Positions 33,566 to 41,207 of a stretch of DNA of 64,000 nucleotides are shown here, one piece after another; within the stretch, counting starts at the first letter, position 1; every line of letters begins with the position of its first letter. The notes beneath the pieces are model-generated. The model did not search any database, was not told where the DNA came from, and was given only the letters and a program-made list of their open reading frames with translations. The translations under genes and the position numbers were made by a program. Location of the stretch: positions 372,001-436,000 of the forward strand of contig NZ_JAHKKG010000007.1 in assembly GCF_018829635.1 (NCBI RefSeq), in the 5' to 3' direction. The stretch comes from Paractinoplanes bogorensis (lineage in GTDB: Bacteria; Actinomycetota; Actinomycetes; Mycobacteriales; Micromonosporaceae).

Positions 33566-35125
33566 ATGCCGAACACCGAATTGCCGGAACTCGCCGCGAC
33601 GGTGTTACAGCCGGGATTCGTCGGCACCACCGCGCCCGACTGGATCCGGCGGTGGCTCGGCGACGGCCTCGGTGGCGTCGCCCTGTTCGCGCGCAACGTC
33701 GAGTCGCCCGCCCAGGTGGCGGCGCTGACCGCGCAGCTGCGGGCCGAGCGCCCGGACGTGCTGGTCGCGATCGACGAGGAAGCCGGCGACGTCACCCGCT
33801 TCGAGTCCCGCCATGGCAGCTCCCGTCCGGGCAACCTGGCCCTCGGGGCGATCGACGACGTGCGGCTGACCGAGGAGGTCGCCCGCGATCTCGGCGCCGA
33901 GCTCGCCAACGCCGGCATCACCCTCGACTACGCGCCCGACGCCGACGTCAACAGCAATGCCGCCAACCCCGTTATCGGCGTACGGGCTTTCGGCGCCGAA
34001 CCGCACCTGGTCGCGCGGCATTCGGCGGCGTTCATCCGCGGTCTCCAGACGGCCGGGGTCGCCGCCTGCGCCAAGCATTTCCCCGGCCACGGCGACACCA
34101 GCGTCGACTCCCACCACGACGTCCCGCTCATCGCCCGCGACCGGGCCCAGTTGGACGAATGCGAGCTCGTGCCCTTTCGGGCCGCGATCGAGGCCGGCGT
34201 CCAGGTCGTCATGACCGGGCACCTGCTCGTCCCGGCCTACGACACCGAGCTGCCGGCCACCCTCAGCCACAAGATCATGACTGGCCTGCTGCGCGAGGAA
34301 TTCGGCTTCGACGGGCTGATCGTCACCGACGGCATCGAGATGCAGGCCGTGCGCCGTCGCTACGGTCTGGCCGGAGCCACCGTACGGGCCCTGGCCGCCG
34401 GGGTCGACGCGATCTGTGTCGGAGGCGACCACGCCGACGAGCAGACCGCGATCCTGCTGCGCGACGCCATCGTCGACGCCGTCCGCAGCGGTGAGCTATC
34501 CGAGCAGCGGCTGCGCGAGGCCGCAGGCCGGGTCCGCCGCCTCGGCGAGTGGACCACCGCAACCCAGAGCGCGACCGGCTCCCGGGCCATTGCCGACGCC
34601 GCCTCCGAGGTGGCTGTGCTGAGCCCGAGCAGCGGCGTCGGCTTCGACGCGGCCCGGCGCGCTGTCCGCGTGACCGCGGCCCCCGAGGCCACCCCGCTGC
34701 CGGTCTCCGAGCCGCCGCACGTCGTCGAGTTCGCGCCGCCGCGCAACATCGCCATCGGCGCCGAGACTCCGTGGGGCGTGGGAGCGCCGCTCGACACCTT
34801 GCTGCCCGGCACGACGGCAGTGCGGCTGACCGAGGAGGACCTGGGCCACGATCCCGCCGCTGCCGTGCTGGCCGGCTCGGCCGGGCGCCCGCTGGTGCTG
34901 GTGGTGCGCGACGTGCACCGCCACGAGTGGCAGGCCAACGCGCTGACCGCGGTTCTGGCCCAGCGCCCGGACGCGATCGTCGTCGAGATGGGCCTGCCCG
35001 AAACGGTGCTCGGCGCCGTGCACATCGCCACGTTCGGCGCGACCCGGGCGTGTGGCCTGGCCGCAGCCGAGCTGATCGCCGGCACCCGGGTGCCCGCCCC
35101 GACGCCGCAGCCCTTAGCCGCCTAG
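33566..35125 (+). CDS. Glycoside hydrolase family 3, NagZ-like beta-N-acetylhexosaminidase
   Basis: This encodes 519 residues. The barrel domain has the NagZ signature KHFPGHGDTSVDSHHDVP, supplying the Asp-His acid/base pair. The nucleophile aspartate is in GLIVTDGIEMQAV. A C-terminal alpha/beta domain of about 170 residues follows (from VAVLSPSSGVGF). No signal peptide is seen, consistent with cytoplasmic cell-wall recycling, where NagZ removes GlcNAc from muropeptides. Two-domain GH3 enzymes of this type in Gram-positives can also be phosphorylases. The ATG at 33566 follows GGAGGT with good spacing. Confidence 0.9.
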   Translation: MPNTELPELAATVLQPGFVGTTAPDWIRRWLGDGLGGVALFARNVESPAQVAALTAQLRAERPDVLVAIDEEAGDVTRFESRHGSSRPGNLALGAIDDVRLTEEVARDLGAELANAGITLDYAPDADVNSNAANPVIGVRAFGAEPHLVARHSAAFIRGLQTAGVAACAKHFPGHGDTSVDSHHDVPLIARDRAQLDECELVPFRAAIEAGVQVVMTGHLLVPAYDTELPATLSHKIMTGLLREEFGFDGLIVTDGIEMQAVRRRYGLAGATVRALAAGVDAICVGGDHADEQTAILLRDAIVDAVRSGELSEQRLREAAGRVRRLGEWTTATQSATGSRAIADAASEVAVLSPSSGVGFDAARRAVRVTAAPEATPLPVSEPPHVVEFAPPRNIAIGAETPWGVGAPLDTLLPGTTAVRLTEEDLGHDPAAAVLAGSAGRPLVLVVRDVHRHEWQANALTAVLAQRPDAIVVEMGLPETVLGAVHIATFGATRACGLAAAELIAGTRVPAPTPQPLAA

Positions 35126-35252
35126 GTAGTCAACAGACGCAGACCCGCCCTCCTCCGGGGGGCCTCCACCACGCCACGAAGTGTGACAGCGCGGCGCGAT
35201 CTTGGGGGCCGGCCGCGGCCCGCGCTGTGGATGGAGCGGGATTGTGGATAAC

Positions 35253-35537
35253 TCAGTCTTCGATGATGTCGTCGTATTCGTGGTGCTCGGCGACGTATTT
35301 GGCGAAGAACGGGCACGCCGGGTAGACGCGGGCGCCCTGGGCGCGGAGCTGATCGAGGGTGCGCGAGGCCAGCACGTTGCCGAGGCCCTGGCCCCGGAAC
35401 CGGCGGTCGATTTCGCTGTGGGTGACGACGGTCAGGCCGTCGCGGACGCGGTAGACCGCCATGCCGGCCAGTTCGCCGTCGACCGTCAGCTCGAACCGGT
35501 GCTCCGAAGGGTTGTCGCGCACATCGACGTCGCTCAT
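35253..35537 (-). CDS. Small GNAT-like N-acetyltransferase (YjdJ type)
   Basis: This encodes 94 residues, a minimal GNAT protein: SEHRFELTVDGELAGMAVYRV, then EIDRRFRGQGLGNVLASRTLDQLRAQGARVYPACPFFAKYVAEHHEYDDI. The RRFRGQGLG motif binds acetyl-CoA, and the 'YPACPFFAKYVxxHxEY' end is typical of the YjdJ/GTNAT short family. The substrate is unknown. The ATG lies exactly six bases after TAAGCT, so the mRNA is probably leaderless. It is divergent from the lipoprotein gene, 41 bp away. Confidence 0.88.
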   Translation of the reverse strand: MSDVDVRDNPSEHRFELTVDGELAGMAVYRVRDGLTVVTHSEIDRRFRGQGLGNVLASRTLDQLRAQGARVYPACPFFAKYVAEHHEYDDIIED

Positions 35538-35543
35538 CGGCCC

Positions 35544-35549
35544 AGCTTA
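35544..35549 (-). promoter_or_regulatory. -10 box of a leaderless promoter (small GNAT)
   Basis: TAAGCT on the minus strand, six bases, then the ATG at 35537. Confidence 0.5.
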
Positions 35550-35566
35550 GGGTCGCGCGGAGCCCG

Positions 35567-35572
35567 TACGCT
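35567..35572 (+). promoter_or_regulatory. -10 box of a leaderless promoter (lipoprotein)
   Basis: TACGCT, six bases, then the GTG at 35579. It is back to back with the minus-strand box at 35544-35549. Confidence 0.45.
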
Positions 35573-35578
35573 GGAAGG

Positions 35579-35905
35579 GTGTTGAAACCCACCCCCCGTA
35601 TCGCCGCCATCGTCAGCTCGGCCGCCCTCGGCCTTGCGCTCCTCGCCGGCTGCAGCAGTGACAACGTCAGCTGCGGCCTCGACCAGTGCACCGTCTCGAT
35701 CGACCGGGAAACGAACGCGAGCGCGAGTTTCCTGGGGGTGGAGGCGAAGTTCATCAGCGCCGACGCCAACACCGTCACCCTCGACGTGGCCGGTGAGCAG
35801 ATCAGCCTGACCAAGGGCCAGCAGGCCGTCGAGGTCGCCGGGCTGCAGGTGTCCCTCGACAGCGTGACCAGCGACCAGATCGGCATCCAGGTCTCGCGCA
35901 ACTGA
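35579..35905 (+). CDS. Small lipoprotein
   Basis: This encodes 108 residues. The signal (IAAIVSSAALGLALLAGC) has the lipobox LLAGC, with lipidation at Cys25. The mature part is short and beta-rich: SCGLDQCTVSIDRETNASASFLGVEAKFISADANTVTLDVAGEQISLTKGQQAVEVAGLQVSLDSVTSDQIGIQVSRN. Two cysteines (SCGLDQC) may form a disulfide. It is predicted to sit on the outer membrane face; the function is unknown. The stop codon lies inside the first of four 18-bp tandem repeats. Confidence 0.75.
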   Translation: MLKPTPRIAAIVSSAALGLALLAGCSSDNVSCGLDQCTVSIDRETNASASFLGVEAKFISADANTVTLDVAGEQISLTKGQQAVEVAGLQVSLDSVTSDQIGIQVSRN

Positions 35906-35972
35906 GACAGGAAGCGTGACTGAGACAGGAAGCGTGACTGAGACAGGAAGCGTGACTGAGACAGGAAGCGTA
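35901..35972 (+). repeat. Four 18-bp tandem repeats spanning a stop codon
   Basis: Units start at 35901, 35919, 35937 and 35955 with the sequence ACTGAGACAGGAAGCGTG (the last ends GTA). The first unit supplies the TGA stop of the lipoprotein, and the later ones repeat it in the same frame. Each unit also contains an AGGAAG followed by GTG. Confidence 0.95.
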
Positions 35973-35994
35973 ACTAGCACATAAAGACGACACG

Positions 35995-36020
35995 GTCCCG
36001 GGTTTGGAAAAACCCGGGAC
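35995..36020. terminator. 11-bp perfect hairpin with GGAA loop
   Basis: GTCCCGGGTTT (35995-36005) pairs with AAACCCGGGAC (36010-36020) around GGAA. A short T-run (36027-36030) follows at some distance. It probably ends the lipoprotein transcript, but it lies only 18 bp before the DUF1206 start and could also act in that gene's leader. Confidence 0.55.
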
Positions 36021-36037
36021 TGGTGATTTTGACGGGC

Positions 36038-36862
36038 ATGACTTCAGCCGCCCAGAACGTCAAGAGCACCGCGTCACGGGCCGCCGACAGCAAGCCGCTC
36101 GAGTATGTGGCACGGGGCGGCTTCATCGGATACGGCATCGTCCACCTCATCTTCGCCTGGATCGCGTTCCAGGTCGCCTTCCAGGGCTCCTCCCAGGAGA
36201 GCGACCAGTCCGGCGCGTTCCAGCAGCTGGCGAGCAACGGCGTCGGCAAGACGCTCCTCGTCCTGATCGTCATCGGCATGATCGGCATGGCCATCTGGCA
36301 GGCCTTCGAGGCCGCGATCGGCGAGAGCGGCGAGCAGGACAAGACCGCCATCGCCGAGCGGGTGATGTCCGGCTTCCGGGCGATCCTCTACCTCTACCTG
36401 GCCTTCACCGCGATCAAGGTGCTCCAGGGGTCGAACGCCTCGATGGGTGACAACTCGCAGAGCAAGACCTCGACCATCATGGACAACACCGGTGGCCGCT
36501 GGCTGATCGGCTTCGTCGGCATCGTGGTGATCGGCGTCGGCATCGGCATGCTGATCTACGGCTTCAAGCGCAAGTTCGCCAAGCACCTCAAGACCTCCGA
36601 GATGCCGGCCAAGGCCCGCCAGACGATCCTGCGGCTGGGCCAGGGCGGCTACATGGCCAAGGGCACCGCGTACACCATCGCCGGTGTGCTGGTCGTCTCG
36701 GCCGCCGTGACCTACGACCCGGAGAAGGCCCGCGGCCTCGACGGGGCGCTCAAGACCCTGGCCGGTAACTCGTGGGGCGTGTGGCTGCTCGCGTTGATCG
36801 CGCTCGGGATCGCGGCCTTCGGTGTCTACTGCATCGCACAGGCCAAGTACCGGAAAGTGTGA
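36038..36862 (+). CDS. DUF1206 membrane protein
   Basis: This encodes 274 residues with six membrane helices arranged as three repeats. Each has the DUF1206 unit: a conserved 'R.G..aYG..hl..a' helix, as in VARGGFIGYGIVHLIFAWIAFQ, ERVMSGFRAILYLYLAFTAIKV and LRLGQGGYMAKGTAYTIAGVLV. The family is common in actinobacterial envelopes and has no established function. The ATG at 36038 (MTSAAQNVK) was chosen over the GTG-like upstream start at 36023. A strong terminator follows at 36892. Confidence 0.9.
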   Translation: MTSAAQNVKSTASRAADSKPLEYVARGGFIGYGIVHLIFAWIAFQVAFQGSSQESDQSGAFQQLASNGVGKTLLVLIVIGMIGMAIWQAFEAAIGESGEQDKTAIAERVMSGFRAILYLYLAFTAIKVLQGSNASMGDNSQSKTSTIMDNTGGRWLIGFVGIVVIGVGIGMLIYGFKRKFAKHLKTSEMPAKARQTILRLGQGGYMAKGTAYTIAGVLVVSAAVTYDPEKARGLDGALKTLAGNSWGVWLLALIALGIAAFGVYCIAQAKYRKV

Positions 36863-36891
36863 GCAACCTCTGATCTTCGTGCGGGAAAGTT

Positions 36892-36944
36892 GCGGGTACC
36901 GGTGACCTGGGCAAGCTAGGTCGCTGGTACCCGCACCTTTTTCC
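36892..36944 (+). terminator. Rho-independent terminator after DUF1206 gene
   Basis: GCGGGTACC (36892-36900) pairs with GGTACCCGC (36926-36934), with an inner GACCT/AGGTC stem. The hairpin is followed by TTTTT. Confidence 0.85.
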
Positions 36945-36961
36945 TGCGAAGGAGAAGTTCC

Positions 36962-38149
36962 GTGCCCAGCACTGTGAAGGCCCTGCTCGCCGTGACCGTG
37001 GCGGTGGGGCTGGCGATCCTGGTGGTCGGCATCCTGCATCGGTTGCTCGGCCGGCTCGGCCGCAAATCGGATCTGGCGGCCGATCTCGCCCGTACGGCGC
37101 ACAAACCGTTCCTGGCCACGATGATCCTGTTCGGCATACAGCAGGCCCTGCGGGTGGTCACCAACGACTTCCCCGGCCGCGATGCGGTGCTGCACGTCCT
37201 GGTCATCTGTTTCATCGCCGCGTTCGCCTGGCTGGTCGCGGCGTTCGTGCTGGTGCTGGAGGACGCCGCGCTCGCGCACTGGCGCACCGACGTCGAGAAC
37301 AACCTGCGCCGCCGCCGCTTCAAGACCCAGCTCGTGATGATCCGCCGCCTGACCGTGGCCGCGATCGTCGTGCTCACCCTGGGCGTGGTGCTGATGACCT
37401 TCCCCGGCATCCGGGCCCTGGGCGCCAGCGTCCTGGCCTCGGCCGGCATCGTCAGTGTGATCGCCGCCCTGGCCGCCCAGAGCACCCTCGGCAACGTCTT
37501 CGCGGGCCTGCAGCTCGCGTTCAGCGACGCCGTCCGGGTCGACGACGTGGTGGTCGTCGAGGGGGAGTGGGGCCGCATCGAGGAGCTCACCCTCACCTAC
37601 GTCGCCGTGCAGATCTGGGACGATCGCCGGCTGCTGCTGCCCACCTCGTACTTCACCTCGAAGCCGTTCCAGAACTGGACCCGGTCGAGTTCGGCCGTGC
37701 TCGGCACCGCCGAGGTCGACGTCGACTGGTCGACCGAGATCGAGCCGTTGCGGGCCGAGCTGCGGGCCACCTGCGAGGGGTCCGAGCTGTGGGACGGCCG
37801 GGTCTGCGTGCTCCAGGTGACCGAGGCGGTCGGCGGCATGGTGCGGCTGCGGGCCCTGGTCAGCGCGAGTGACGCACCGTCCCTGTGGGACCTGCGCTGC
37901 CTGGTCCGCGAGCGTCTGGTGACCTTCATCTGGGAGCACCAGCGCACCGCGCTGCCGCGGTATCGCGCCGACATGGCCAACGTGACGCGGTCGGTGGCCG
38001 ATACCGTACGCCCGATACCGCGCCCCGAATCGGACGACGCTCGGATGTTCTCGGGCGGCAACGACGCCGACGAGCGCGCCGCAACCTTCGGGGGACCGGA
38101 CGAACTCCACGATCCCGTGCCGGTTCCGGCTCGTGACAGCCGGTTCTAG
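36962..38149 (+). CDS. MscS-family mechanosensitive channel
   Basis: This encodes 395 residues. Several N-terminal membrane helices lead to the pore helix and beta domain: ASVLASAGIVSVIAALAAQSTLGNVFAGLQLAFSDAVRVDDVVVVEGEWGRIEELTLTYVAVQIWDDRRLLLPTSYF. The Gly/Ala-rich TM3 and the D/V-rich turn are the MscS signature. The C-terminal tail is acidic and disordered. It likely releases osmolytes during hypo-osmotic shock. The GTG at 36962 has AAGGAG about 8 bp upstream. A 70-bp gap separates it from the holin-like operon. Confidence 0.9.
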   Translation: MPSTVKALLAVTVAVGLAILVVGILHRLLGRLGRKSDLAADLARTAHKPFLATMILFGIQQALRVVTNDFPGRDAVLHVLVICFIAAFAWLVAAFVLVLEDAALAHWRTDVENNLRRRRFKTQLVMIRRLTVAAIVVLTLGVVLMTFPGIRALGASVLASAGIVSVIAALAAQSTLGNVFAGLQLAFSDAVRVDDVVVVEGEWGRIEELTLTYVAVQIWDDRRLLLPTSYFTSKPFQNWTRSSSAVLGTAEVDVDWSTEIEPLRAELRATCEGSELWDGRVCVLQVTEAVGGMVRLRALVSASDAPSLWDLRCLVRERLVTFIWEHQRTALPRYRADMANVTRSVADTVRPIPRPESDDARMFSGGNDADERAATFGGPDELHDPVPVPARDSRF

Positions 38150-38219
38150 TGTGTTCCTCGCAAGAGGATTGACTCTCTGGTGATCAGGGAATACACCGAG
38201 GCATGGAAGGGAGGACACC

Positions 38220-38654
38220 ATGGCTGATGTTCTGAACGGCCGAACCCCGGGTAAAAGTGCCGATCAGTCCACCGCCGAGTTGGTCCAGCAGGCCAGCGAG
38301 CAGGTCAGCCGGCTCGTCCGTGACGAGATCGCCCTGGCCAAGGCCGAACTGGCCGAGAAGGGCAAGCACGCCGGCATAGGCATCGGCCTCTTCGCCGGTG
38401 GCGGCGTGTTCGCCATGTACGGCGTGGGTGCCCTCATTGCTACCCTGATCATCGTCTTCGACCTCTTCCTACCGCTCTGGCTGGCCGCCCTGATCATCAC
38501 GGTCGCCATCTTCCTGATCGCCGGCATCCTCGCCCTGATCGGCAAGAACCAGGTGACCAAGGCCGTTCCCCCGGAACCCACGGCCGCCATCGAGAGCGTC
38601 AAGGCCGACGTCGACGAGGTCAAGCACGCGGTCCGGGAGCGGAGTCAGGCATGA
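38220..38654 (+). CDS. Phage-holin-III-like (DUF1469) membrane protein
   Basis: This encodes 144 residues. An N-terminal amphipathic helix (TAELVQQASEQVSRLVRDEIALAKAELAEKGKHAGIG) is followed by two membrane helices (IGLFAGGGVFAMYGVGALIATLIIVF and WLAALIITVAIFLIAGILALIG). This is the actinobacterial holin-superfamily III (DUF1469) pattern; despite the name, such chromosomal genes are not known to lyse cells. The ATG at 38220 follows GGGAGG. It overlaps the DUF3618 gene by 4 bp (ATGA), starting a three-gene operon of envelope proteins. Confidence 0.9.
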   Translation: MADVLNGRTPGKSADQSTAELVQQASEQVSRLVRDEIALAKAELAEKGKHAGIGIGLFAGGGVFAMYGVGALIATLIIVFDLFLPLWLAALIITVAIFLIAGILALIGKNQVTKAVPPEPTAAIESVKADVDEVKHAVRERSQA

Positions 38655-39043
38655 GCGAGAAGAACGGATCGCCGGCCCCCAAGCCGACGATCGAGGAACT
38701 GCGCGCGAAGACCCAGCGCGACCGCGCGGAGCTCGGCGAGACCGTGCAGGCGCTGGCGGCCAAGGCCGACGTCAAGGCCCGGGCCAAGGAACAGGTCGAG
38801 CAGACCAGGCAGCGGGTCCGGGCGCAGGCGGTCGAGGCCACCGAGCGCGTCCGTGAGGCGGCCGCCGCCGCGGCGGGTGCGGTCTCGGGAAAGGCCCACG
38901 AGGTCGCCGACCAGACAACGATCAAGGTCAATGGGAACACCCGGGATCAGATACGGAACAGTCCGGTTCCGATTTCCTTGGTTTTCGCGGGAGTGGTGGC
39001 CGCGGTCGGCATCATTCTCATCCTTCGAGGGAGGCGCCGGTGA
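38651..39043 (+). CDS. DUF3618 protein
   Basis: This encodes 130 residues. A long N-terminal helical region (TIEELRAKTQRDRAELGETVQALAAKADVKARAKEQVEQTRQRVRAQ), with the DUF3618 core 'R.EL..TV.aL..K.DVk', precedes an Ala-rich stretch. One C-terminal membrane helix (PVPISLVFAGVVAAVGIILIL) ends the protein. It is probably a membrane-anchored coiled coil working with the holin-like and DUF4235 proteins, with which it is almost always clustered in actinobacteria (from memory). It overlaps both neighbours by 4 bp. Confidence 0.9.
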   Translation: MSEKNGSPAPKPTIEELRAKTQRDRAELGETVQALAAKADVKARAKEQVEQTRQRVRAQAVEATERVREAAAAAAGAVSGKAHEVADQTTIKVNGNTRDQIRNSPVPISLVFAGVVAAVGIILILRGRRR

Positions 39044-39312
39044 GCGGCAAGGTTTCGAAGCTGGCCTACAAGCCGGTCGGGTTGCTGCTCGGCATCGGCG
39101 CCGGTGCGGTCGCCGGCCTCGTATTCAAGGAGGTCTGGAAGCTGACCGCCGGAGACGACGATGCGCCGAACGCGACCGACGAGGATCGGGGCTGGGGCGA
39201 GATTCTCGCCGCGGCCGCCCTGCAAGGCGCGATCTTCGCACTCGTGAAGGCGGCCGTCGATCGCGGAGGCGCCGTCGGCGTACGGAAAATGACTGGTCAA
39301 TGGCCTACGTGA
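39040..39312 (+). CDS. DUF4235 membrane protein
   Basis: This encodes 90 residues. Two hydrophobic helices (GLLLGIGAGAVAGLVFKEVW and ILAAAALQGAIFALVKAAVDRGGAVG) flank a charged loop (TAGDDDAPNATDEDRGW), the DUF4235 arrangement. It is last in the three-gene operon and is followed by a terminator. Confidence 0.9.
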   Translation: MSGKVSKLAYKPVGLLLGIGAGAVAGLVFKEVWKLTAGDDDAPNATDEDRGWGEILAAAALQGAIFALVKAAVDRGGAVGVRKMTGQWPT

Positions 39313-39330
39313 AGTTAGGTTAACAGTGCA

Positions 39331-39369
39331 GGTCCCTCACCCTCGCGAGAGCGAAGTGGGGGACCTTTT
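39331..39369 (+). terminator. Terminator after DUF4235 operon
   Basis: GGTCCCTCAC (39331-39340) pairs with GTGGGGGACC (39356-39365, one G-T pair), followed by TTTT. Confidence 0.8.
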
Positions 39370-39619
39370 CCGTATCTGCGGTCGTTTATTCGATTGGCTC
39401 CGGGGGCAGCTATTGGACCCTCTTTTCGGGTACAGTGTGCCCAGTTTTTGCGTACGTGGTTCGCTGCTTCCGCCCGATCGAGGGAAGCCGGTCACCAGCC
39501 GGGTCTCGCGACCGAGGGGATGGGACGTCCTCTGAAAGGCCGCCTCACGGCGCCGCTGCTCGAAAACGGTCATCGGCCCGGTATCACAAGGGTCGGCATT
39601 TTCAGAAGGAGAGTTCAGC
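39370..39619 (+). other. Long region upstream of the cold-shock gene
   Basis: Together with the preceding terminator this is the only gene-free stretch of about 300 bp besides the palindromic element. It probably holds the csp promoter; a TACAGT at 39431-39436 is a candidate -10 box. That would leave a leader of about 180 nt, as expected for cold-regulated csp mRNAs. AAGGAG-like sequence (39606-39612) precedes the start. No hairpin is clear enough to call. Confidence 0.4.
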
Positions 39620-39823
39620 ATGGCGCAAGGAACCGTGAAGTGGTTCAACGCAGACAAGGGCTTCGGCTTCATCACCGTCGACGGCGGGGGTGCTGACGTG
39701 TTCGTCCACTTCTCGGCCATCCAGACGAGCGGCTACCGCACTCTGGAAGAGAACCAGCGGGTCGAGTTCGAGATCGCCCAGGGCCAGAAGGGCCCGCAGG
39801 CGGAGCAGGTTCGCCCGCTCTGA
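39620..39823 (+). CDS. Cold-shock protein (CspA family)
   Basis: This encodes 67 residues, a single cold-shock OB domain: MAQGTVKWFNADKGFGFITVDGG, with RNP1 (KGFGFI) and RNP2 (VFVHFSAI). The usual C-terminal half is EENQRVEFEIAQGQKGPQAEQVRPL. It binds single-stranded RNA and DNA and acts as an RNA chaperone. It stands alone between two terminators, so it is probably controlled by its own promoter and long leader. Confidence 0.97.
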   Translation: MAQGTVKWFNADKGFGFITVDGGGADVFVHFSAIQTSGYRTLEENQRVEFEIAQGQKGPQAEQVRPL

Positions 39824-39883
39824 GTCACACGCCGGCCGAGAGGCCGGCCGCCGATCGCCTGGCGGAGGTCGGCTCTAGCGCAG

Positions 39884-39919
39884 AAACCCCCGCATCCTCA
39901 TCGAGGGTGCGGGGGTTTT
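39884..39919. terminator. Bidirectional terminator between csp and the membrane gene
   Basis: A 14-16-bp stem (AACCCCCGCATCCTC with its complement, one G-T pair) has a 3-nt loop. T-runs occur on both strands. It separates csp from the convergent small membrane gene. Confidence 0.9.
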
Positions 39920-39923
39920 GTCA

Positions 39924-40169
39924 TTAAAGAGCTTCCGCGCGCTTCGACCGCGACCGGAGTCGTTCGCCGAATATGATCAAAATCAGTCCCGCGATAGCCA
40001 CGACCGGACCAATGACCGAGAAGAGCATGACCCCGCTCATCCGGCTGTCGGTGAGAATGTCGAAGCCCTGCAGTGTCCACAGAGCACCGACGACCGTGGC
40101 TAATACACCAAGGGCCATCGGAAGCCAACCTTTGAGCTGTTTCAAGGTCGGTGCCGGTTCGTTCACCAT
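39924..40169 (-). CDS. Small two-helix membrane protein
   Basis: This encodes 81 residues. Two membrane helices (LPMALGVLATVVGALWTLQGF and MSGVMLFSVIGPVVAIAGLILIIFG) and a basic tail (ERLRSRSKRAEAL) suggest a small inner-membrane protein. The sequence resembles the small actinobacterial membrane proteins often annotated as hypothetical; no function is known. The ATG overlaps the end of the aldo/keto reductase gene by 7 bp, so the two are co-translated. Confidence 0.75.
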   Translation of the reverse strand: MVNEPAPTLKQLKGWLPMALGVLATVVGALWTLQGFDILTDSRMSGVMLFSVIGPVVAIAGLILIIFGERLRSRSKRAEAL

Positions 40170-41140
40170 TTGTCATGCACCTGCGGGCGAATGAGGTCGT
40201 CGTAAACGGCGCGAACGGCCGTTCGAGCCTCGTCGGAGAGGGAAGGCAGCCCGGCCACGGCCGCGTTTCCGCGCGCCTGCCCGGGATTGCGGGCGCCCGG
40301 GATGACGACCGTGACGCCGGCCTGGTCGAGCACCCAGCGCAACGCGAACTGGGCCATCGTGAAGCCCCCGGGAACGAGCGGGCGCAGCCGCCGGACCGCC
40401 TCGAGCCCGGTCGCGAAGTCGACGCCCGAGAAGGTCTCGCCGACGTCGAACGCCTCGCCCTGCCGGTTGTAGTTGCGGTGGTCGTCGGCCGCGAACGTGG
40501 TGTGCTCGTCGTAGCGGCCGGAGAGCAGCCCGCTGGCCAGCGGCACCCGGGCGATGATGCCCACGCCGGCCTCGGCCGCGGCCGGCAGCACCCGCTCGAG
40601 CGGCTTGAGCCGGAACGCGTTGAGGATGATCTGCACGCTCGCGGTGCCCGGTCGCGCGATGGCGGCGAGCGCCTCGTCGACCTTTTCCACGCTCACGCCG
40701 TACGCGGAAATGCGCTTTTCCTGTACGAGCGTGTCGAGCGCGTCGTAGACATCGCCGGTCGAGAAGACCGGGGTGGGCGGGCAGTGCAGCTGCACCAGGT
40801 CGAGCGTGTCGACGCCCAGGTTGGCCCGCGACCGGTCGGTCCAGGCGCGGAAGTTGTCGAGGGTGTAGTTGCCCGGTTCCTGTGCCATCCGGCGGCCCAT
40901 CTTGGTGGCCACGGTCAGCTCGGGGCGGCCCTTGATGAACGAGCCGATGATCTGCTCGCTGCGGCCGTCGCCGTAGACGTCGGCGGTGTCGATGAAGGTG
41001 ACACCGGCCTCCACCGCGGCCTGCAGCGTCTCGTGCGCGTCGGACTCGCTGACGTCACCCCAGTCGGCGCCGAGCTGCCAGGCGCCGAGTCCGACCACGC
41101 CGACCGAGCGGCCCATCCTGCCGAATTCACGATTCTCCAC
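40163..41140 (-). CDS. Aldo/keto reductase
   Basis: This encodes 325 residues. The AKR TIM barrel has the catalytic tetrad region FIDTADVYGDGRSEQIIG (Asp, Tyr), the lysine in ATKMGRR and the histidine in DLVQLHCPP. The C-terminal NADPH-binding part is VTVVIPGARNPGQARGNAAV. It reduces carbonyls with NADPH; the natural substrate is unknown. The GTG at 41140 was chosen because the extra N-terminal 23 residues of the longer frame cross the palindromic operator at 41178. It is divergent from the methyltransferase gene and overlaps the small membrane gene downstream. Confidence 0.92.
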   Translation of the reverse strand: MENREFGRMGRSVGVVGLGAWQLGADWGDVSESDAHETLQAAVEAGVTFIDTADVYGDGRSEQIIGSFIKGRPELTVATKMGRRMAQEPGNYTLDNFRAWTDRSRANLGVDTLDLVQLHCPPTPVFSTGDVYDALDTLVQEKRISAYGVSVEKVDEALAAIARPGTASVQIILNAFRLKPLERVLPAAAEAGVGIIARVPLASGLLSGRYDEHTTFAADDHRNYNRQGEAFDVGETFSGVDFATGLEAVRRLRPLVPGGFTMAQFALRWVLDQAGVTVVIPGARNPGQARGNAAVAGLPSLSDEARTAVRAVYDDLIRPQVHDKW

Positions 41141-41177
41141 GGCTGAAGACCCTACCCGCACGGTGTAGGGTGCTAAC

Positions 41178-41195
41178 AAAACGTACGTACGGTTT
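41178..41195. promoter_or_regulatory. 18-bp palindrome in a divergent promoter
   Basis: AAAAC-GTACGTAC-GGTTT is an inverted repeat with one mismatch around the GTACGTAC core. It lies between the divergent aldo/keto reductase and methyltransferase genes, 13 bp before the methyltransferase start. It is a candidate TetR-type operator. No regulator gene is adjacent. Confidence 0.5.
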
Positions 41196-41207
41196 GGGAG
41201 GACGCAC

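Noticed and set aside
35916..35984. 22-residue ORF in the 18-bp repeat
   Set aside because: Low-complexity peptide with no conservation evidence. Kept only as part of a finding.
38220..39312. Prophage remnant, because of the holin-like gene
   Set aside because: DUF1469, DUF3618 and DUF4235 form a normal actinobacterial envelope operon, and no other phage gene is present.
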